Shown piece by piece: positions 7,601 to 11,164 of a stretch of 11,164 nucleotides of DNA. The translations under genes were made by a program, and so were the position numbers. The DNA is taken from positions 1 to 11,164 of the forward strand of contig JALWYR010000241.1 of NCBI GenBank assembly GCA_027003085.1, given 5' to 3'. Numbering within the stretch: position 1 is the stretch's first letter; the number at the start of each line of letters is the position of its first letter. Source of the DNA: Flavobacteriales bacterium. GTDB taxonomy: Bacteria; Bacteroidota; Bacteroidia; Flavobacteriales; Flavobacteriaceae. The notes under the pieces are model-generated. The model was not told where the DNA came from. It did not search any database and worked only from the letters and a program-made list of their open reading frames with translations.

Positions 7601-10248
7601 TTTTCGTCCACCGTTACAATGGAAATCATATGCGGTTCGTCCGAATACAAAGCACCGTTCCAACCTTTGCCTTTGGGAATTTTTACGCCCACATAAGACT
7701 TAAAGGGCGAAACGGGAATGCTCAACCGGTCGATACTAAAATCGCCGCCTTGCTCGAAAACCCGGGTTTTGAAGTCGGCCATCAGCATGCCGGGAGCTTC
7801 TTTGCCCACGTCGATTTTTATGGGCACCAAGGTTTTTCCGTTGGCATCCAACTGTCCGTCAAACAGGGTTTCGGATTCGCCGATGAAGGATTTGGCCACA
7901 TCGTCGAAATGATATTCTTTGTATCGTTCGAAATGTGTACGGCCTTTTCGCAAACGCATTTCAACCTTGGCTTTGAGGTGCGATGCCGGCGCACCGTGCA
8001 ACCAACGGGCTTGGAGCACAAAATTATTTATGTCGGTATGCAAAAGTTTATCGTCGGGAAACTGCAATTGAATTTTCAGCCGGTTGGGTTTGATGGTTTC
8101 AATGTGCAAGGTTTTTTCAAAAACGGCATCACCGGCTATAAGTTTAACATGCCAATTGCCCGTAGGCGCATCGGACAATGTGGCAAAACGGAAATCATAC
8201 AAAGGACTTTCGGTTTTGGGCCGTATGAGGCGTTGCACCAGGCGGTTTTGCGGATCGTAAACTTCAACAATCAAAGGATGATTGAGCGGAAACGGATTGG
8301 CACGGTCATCCAGAATGGCATGTAAATAAACCGTATCGCCCGGGCGCCAAACATCGCGTTCGCCGAAAAGAAAGGCCTTAATGCCTTGACGAACTTTACG
8401 CCCGCCTACATTGAACATGCTCACCGACAAAGCACTGCCGTCGTCCAGGCGCACATAACCGCGTTGCTCACCCTTGGCGGCCACCAAAAGGAAAGGTTTA
8501 CGCCCGGCCGGAACATAAGCATGACCTTTTTTTCCCGTTCGGGCCGAACCCAAAAGCCGGTATTGGAAATCATAGACCTTGATATCTACATCCGCCATGG
8601 GCCGGGTATGCAAAATATCGTGAACAAAAGCGTGAATACCGTGCCGTGCATCTTCCTTGGCTATGATGCCCAAGTTCGAAGCCAAAAGGTTCCGAACCAA
8701 CCGCCGTTCGCGCAGGTAATAGTAGGAATTGCTACAAGGATTATTGCGCTGCCGGTAATCAAAATCATCGTAATCATATTCATCGAAATAATAGTAATAA
8801 TCGGTAGGCCCATCGTAGCGTGCATCTTCCCGCTTGGCAATTTCTTCTTCAAGGGCTTTGGTATTTCCGGTTTGTTCTTCCTGCGCTTCTTCGCAGGGAT
8901 AAAGGGATTGACTACGATCGAATGATATTTCGACGCGGTATAATGCGCCGGGTTCGGTTTGGAACAATTTTTTCAAGTCCAGGGCAAATACATTCCAATT
9001 ACCGTAATCGATGGCATGGTCGGAAGTGAGCGGAACTTCGCCGCGGTAAACTATGCGGCCAACACGCGTAAGCTCATTGGCTCCGTCCAATTGATTGACT
9101 TGAAGGAATTGATGGATATTGTCGGCATAGATTTTTATTACTTTGACATTTACCGCTTTTAAATTCACGGCTTTGAAGGGGAAAATAAGCCGGCCGGCGT
9201 CGGGCAGGATGTTACCTTTGCTCACCGCTTCCACAGCCGGAAGAATGCTTGAAAAACGGATACTTCGTTCGTAGGTTTTGCCCAATCGTTTGGAACGACT
9301 GTTACGAACCGACGATGCGATGACCAAAGTGCGGGTACCACTCAACCGCTTGACCGGATAAATTTTCAATGTATTCCCTTGGACGGAAAACCGCAGCTTG
9401 ACGGGTTTGCGAAAACGTATAAGTCCGTGCAAATCCTGTTGCGGATCCAAGGGGTCGGAAAAATTCAAAACCACCACTTGGTCGGGGTCGGAAAGGGTTT
9501 GGACATCGATGAGTTTAAAATGTTCGATAGAAGGAATGTCCACCGTGAATTCACCTTTTTGGGACACACCAATGGGCGCCGAATCCCACCGCAAATGCAG
9601 CACATCGTCGGCCTGTCCGCGGTAAATGCTATCCACCGTAAAAAGGTGTATCCGGCCTCCTTCATCATGCGACCAACGAATGGGCAAGGTTTTTTCGCCT
9701 TGAACGGCTTTCAGACATTTTTCCACGTCTTGGTCTCCGGCCTTGTCGGCTGTTAGAATTTTGCCGTCGTAACGGTTCCAAACCGGATTTTGAATATCAT
9801 AGGCCTGCAAACTTCCCGGCTGCACTTCGAGCGCTTGCGCACGCGTGCGGAAGCTAAACCGGAAAACGGCCAACGAGTCGGGCACTTGCATGACTTTTCC
9901 CAAATGGAAGCGTGCCTTGAATTCCTGCCCGTTTGGCAAGGGATGCCAAGGACGGAAAACAAGTAACGAAGGCGTTTGCCAAACAAGCGTCCCTTGGATG
10001 TTTGGCTCAAAATCAAACAATTCCACATCGGCCGTGTCGCCGGCTTTGACCTTTTGGTCTTGGGCCAATTGAATCATGATGGGGTCGCTGTTGGAAATAA
10101 CTCCGGAAGTAAAGCCGGTGATATAGGCCGTAAATTCGTGCGACGGACGCACGGGCGTTTTGGATTTACGACGGCAACCGGTCAACAAAACAAGCAGGAA
10201 AAGACCGGCCCACAGCGGACGGAACAAGTGGTAAGAAAAACGTTTCAT
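4666..10248 (-). CDS. Alpha-2-macroglobulin family lipoprotein with intact thioester motif
   Basis: Bacterial alpha-2-macroglobulins are thought to trap attacking proteases in the periplasm through a bait region and a reactive Cys-Gln thioester. This 1860-residue protein has a lipoprotein signal ending LLTGC (lipidated C25). The order is: N-terminal macroglobulin-like domains (about 35-450); an acidic, Tyr-rich insert with a DYYYY run (about 453-504) between C452 and C505; an MG2-like domain around RDVWRPGDTVYLHA (W634); a bait-region-type domain from about 985 (DKDNYKIGETVRI, then ALVSIENGSDVLEWF); an A2M domain with YIGSVRVMLVAADG (about 1205-1290); a thioester domain (about 1380-1690) with PYGCIEQT, C1406 to Q1409; and an MG10-like end (about 1715-1855). 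Residues after C25 are RRKSK, without the acidic surface-export signal of Bacteroidota, so it probably faces the periplasm. The usual partner pbpC is not adjacent. It is longer than E. coli YfhM (about 1650). Confidence 0.95.
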   Translation of the reverse strand: MKRFSYHLFRPLWAGLFLLVLLTGCRRKSKTPVRPSHEFTAYITGFTSGVISNSDPIMIQLAQDQKVKAGDTADVELFDFEPNIQGTLVWQTPSLLVFRPWHPLPNGQEFKARFHLGKVMQVPDSLAVFRFSFRTRAQALEVQPGSLQAYDIQNPVWNRYDGKILTADKAGDQDVEKCLKAVQGEKTLPIRWSHDEGGRIHLFTVDSIYRGQADDVLHLRWDSAPIGVSQKGEFTVDIPSIEHFKLIDVQTLSDPDQVVVLNFSDPLDPQQDLHGLIRFRKPVKLRFSVQGNTLKIYPVKRLSGTRTLVIASSVRNSRSKRLGKTYERSIRFSSILPAVEAVSKGNILPDAGRLIFPFKAVNLKAVNVKVIKIYADNIHQFLQVNQLDGANELTRVGRIVYRGEVPLTSDHAIDYGNWNVFALDLKKLFQTEPGALYRVEISFDRSQSLYPCEEAQEEQTGNTKALEEEIAKREDARYDGPTDYYYYFDEYDYDDFDYRQRNNPCSNSYYYLRERRLVRNLLASNLGIIAKEDARHGIHAFVHDILHTRPMADVDIKVYDFQYRLLGSARTGKKGHAYVPAGRKPFLLVAAKGEQRGYVRLDDGSALSVSMFNVGGRKVRQGIKAFLFGERDVWRPGDTVYLHAILDDRANPFPLNHPLIVEVYDPQNRLVQRLIRPKTESPLYDFRFATLSDAPTGNWHVKLIAGDAVFEKTLHIETIKPNRLKIQLQFPDDKLLHTDINNFVLQARWLHGAPASHLKAKVEMRLRKGRTHFERYKEYHFDDVAKSFIGESETLFDGQLDANGKTLVPIKIDVGKEAPGMLMADFKTRVFEQGGDFSIDRLSIPVSPFKSYVGVKIPKGKGWNGALYSDEPHMISIVTVDEKGRHVDRKRLHLEVYEIGWRWWWQRTGDDDLGYYLRSSSSKKIIDDYVDTHNGKTLYRLVFPQETWGRKYIRITDPESGHSTGQIFYTDYRGWWETPGHEFPGGVEMLTFSTDKDNYKIGETVRIKLPAGNGGKALVSIENGSDVLEWFTADISPGRHEIQFQTTADMAPNVFVHISYIQPYANSGNDRPLRLYGVAPVHVVNPSTHLHPLVEVPTQWRPETMAEIKVREQDGRPMHYALFVVDEGLTDLTRFRTPDPWNYFYGTEALGIKTYDMYRYVLGAFAGKIAGLLALGGDRELIKPGKHKANRFKPVVKFLGDFYLDKGQSRVHRFHMPEYIGSVRVMLVAADGKGNYGNAETTVKVKSPLMVLPTLPRVVGPDEKIRVPVSIFAGKKFSNVRIKIKTGKLLQPVDKFEQSLSFDNPGEKMAFFELKVAPRTGTGHVEIMATGGGVKAHYSVEIPIRIANPPVDRIEERTLRPGQSLELDYSAFGIAGTNKASVEVSRIPSIRLQHRIGYLINYPYGCIEQTVSSVFPQLYLDKLTEIDAVRRAQIQDNVNAAILRLQNFQTSDGGFTYWPDFDSSVSAWGTNYAGHFLLEAKRKGYQVPAGMLNQWIRYQRRSANNWPQNDNNHHWNLRSSQLNQAYRLFTLALAGKPERGAMNRLRESGRLYSAAKWFLAAAYYLAGNANVAKQIAQDLPLQVPEYNESSYTFGSNERDEAIILYVLSLMKDDDRAGKVLKSVVKTLNSDNWLSTQTAAYCLLGISAFLGNDKGENINFELSAPGLQRKVTTQVPVWQTALQYGSDGKAQLKVQNLGQNTLFVTLTNSGIPLQGNNEPVSKHLQMDVRYLDAGGNPVDIKRLPQGTDLTVEVRITHPGVLPDYENMALTQIFPSGWEISNWRMDNQGDEQKSNYDYADIRDDRVMLFFDLPKGKTKTFRFTVNASYAGTYYLPAVKCEAMYDHSIMALSAARQVEVVPVE

Positions 10249-10523
10249 GATGCGGCAAAGTTGGTTTTTTAAATTTAATTAATTTTGGTGGATTGGAAAA
10301 AACAATTATTAAAATCCGGTTAGTGTGGCGGATATTTCGGCTTTTCCAGGCCGAAAATTTATCCGAACCTGTTTGTTCCATGCAATTTTTTACCGAAAAT
10401 ATCAAAACAACTTTGATGAGATAATTTTCCTCAACCGGATAAAATATAACAATAGGATAATTGTCGGGTTGCCTCACTTTTGCGGTTAAAAACAGGGAAA
10501 AGGTATTTTAGTAAACCGAAATC
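10249..10523. promoter_or_regulatory. Intergenic region with nested dyads between folD and the A2M gene
   Basis: This gap lies downstream of folD and upstream of the A2M gene, both read leftward. It holds three inverted repeats. The strongest is CGGATATTTCGGC (10329-10341) against GCCGAAA (10350-10356) and TATCCG (10360-10365), with an 8-base loop and a 3-base bulge. ATCAAA (10401-10406) faces TTTGAT (10412-10417) across 5 bases. ATCCGGTT (10314-10321) faces AACCGGAT (10433-10440) and encloses both. CCGAAAAT appears at 10351-10358 and 10393-10400. These could be operator sites or a structured A2M leader. No T-tract directly follows the strong hairpin in the leftward direction, so a folD terminator is less likely. 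I found no clean -7/-33 promoter for the A2M gene. Confidence 0.45.
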
Positions 10524-11164
10524 CTAATCAGAATTATCTGTTTTCCGCACAAACAACCGGATCGTATTACGTAGCAACATGACCACGGTCATGGGGCCCA
10601 CACCACCGGGCACGGGTGTGTAGGCCGAAAGCACTTTTTCCAGCCCTTGCGGGTCGATGTCGCCCGCAAGTTTGCCACCGGACAAAGCGTTGATACCCAC
10701 ATCCACCGCCACGGCACCGGATTTGAACATGCCGGCTTTCCAACGCTGCGGAATGCCCACGGCCGAAACAAAAACATCGGCCTCACGGATGTATTTTCCG
10801 GGATTTTCGGTACGTGAATGAAGCAGCGTTACCGTTGCGTTGCCCAACGGATGCCGGCCGGCCAACACCGCTGCCAAAGGACGGCCCACAATGCGGCTGC
10901 GCCCGGCAATGACCACATGCTTGCCGGCCACCGGAATGTCATAATACCGCAAGAGTTCCACAATACCGGCCGGCGTGGCGGGCATCAAATCGAAATCATC
11001 GGCCAGCAAGCGACCCAGATTCAACGGATGAAAGCCGTCGGCATCCTTCGACGGATCGATTTTTTCCAACAAACCGTTGGTGTTCCACCCGGCGGGCAAA
11101 GGCAACTGCACGATAAATCCGTGAATATCCGGATGCCGGTTAAAGGATTCGATGGCACGAACCA
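10524..11164 (-). CDS. folD: FolD, methylenetetrahydrofolate dehydrogenase/cyclohydrolase (N-terminus outside window)
   Basis: FolD interconverts 5,10-methylene-, 5,10-methenyl- and 10-formyl-tetrahydrofolate in the cytoplasm using NAD(P), supplying one-carbon units for purines, thymidylate and formyl-Met. About 212 residues are visible, the gene running off the right edge; against a usual ~290, some 80-85 N-terminal residues, including the catalytic Lys region, lie outside. In order: GFIVQLPLP (with the folate-site Gln), KDADGFHPLNLGRL (conserved Asp), PATPAGIVELL, the nucleotide-binding GRSRIVGRP, a segment TVTLLHSRT, ADVFVSAVG, VDVGIN, and the C-terminal TPVPGGVGPMTVVMLLRNT. The reading frame stays open to position 11164, so an internal GTG at 11109-11111 is not the start. 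The gene stops 275 bases before the A2M start and is probably transcribed separately from it. Nothing visible suggests loss of function. Confidence 0.97.
   Translation of the reverse strand, partial: VRAIESFNRHPDIHGFIVQLPLPAGWNTNGLLEKIDPSKDADGFHPLNLGRLLADDFDLMPATPAGIVELLRYYDIPVAGKHVVIAGRSRIVGRPLAAVLAGRHPLGNATVTLLHSRTENPGKYIREADVFVSAVGIPQRWKAGMFKSGAVAVDVGINALSGGKLAGDIDPQGLEKVLSAYTPVPGGVGPMTVVMLLRNTIRLFVRKTDNSD

Noticed and set aside
7531..8325. 264-codon plus-strand open frame inside the A2M gene
   Set aside because: It is antisense to an A2M coding region with recognisable domains, and its product has no coherent features.
10256..10263. CAACTTTG (minus strand) as the -7 box of the A2M gene
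   Set aside because: It has one mismatch, no TTTG at the right upstream distance, and ends only 7 bases before the ATG, leaving almost no leader.

Overview
The window looks like chromosomal DNA from a member of the Bacteroidota. The evidence is a TAnnTTTG-type promoter box ahead of the first gene, the absence of Shine-Dalgarno sequences before the starts, signal peptides ending in A/Q or G/Q, a very large Bacteroidota-style alpha-2-macroglobulin lipoprotein with a Tyr/Asp-rich insert, and a TPR membrane protein directly followed by ribH. I cannot place it more precisely. Most genes are of medium G+C content. Two stretches stand out: the first ~590 bases are very G+C-rich and non-coding, and 3180-4660 is A+T-rich.

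Layout. (1) 1-590 holds no credible gene. It carries degenerate ~50-base G+C-rich repeats, a 17-bp perfect hairpin at 300-336, smaller hairpins up to ~508, and a promoter just before the first gene. (2) 593-3179, plus strand, is a compact row of three genes: a membrane-anchored TPR protein, lumazine synthase (ribH, riboflavin biosynthesis) and a MOP-superfamily polysaccharide flippase, with gaps of 7 and 27 bases. (3) 3237-4561, plus strand, is an A+T-rich pair of exported proteins of unknown function: a soluble-looking secreted protein, then a small beta-barrel-like protein whose start overlaps the previous stop by 4 bases (ATGA). (4) 4562-4665 is a short A+T-rich convergent gap in which I see no clear terminator. 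(5) 4666-10248, minus strand, is one 1860-residue thioester alpha-2-macroglobulin lipoprotein. (6) 10249-10523 is an intergenic region with several dyad symmetries. (7) 10524-11164, minus strand, is folD, cut by the right window edge and lacking its N-terminus.

How the parts relate. ribH and folD are housekeeping cofactor genes (flavin and one-carbon folate metabolism). The other genes concern the cell envelope: TPR anchor, flippase, secreted/barrel pair and the macroglobulin, which is thought to trap proteases in the periplasm. No complete defence, mobile or secondary-metabolite system is visible. The least explained items are the 5' repeat cluster, the A+T-rich secreted/barrel pair, the Cys-flanked Tyr/Asp-rich insert in the macroglobulin, and the dyads between folD and the macroglobulin gene.
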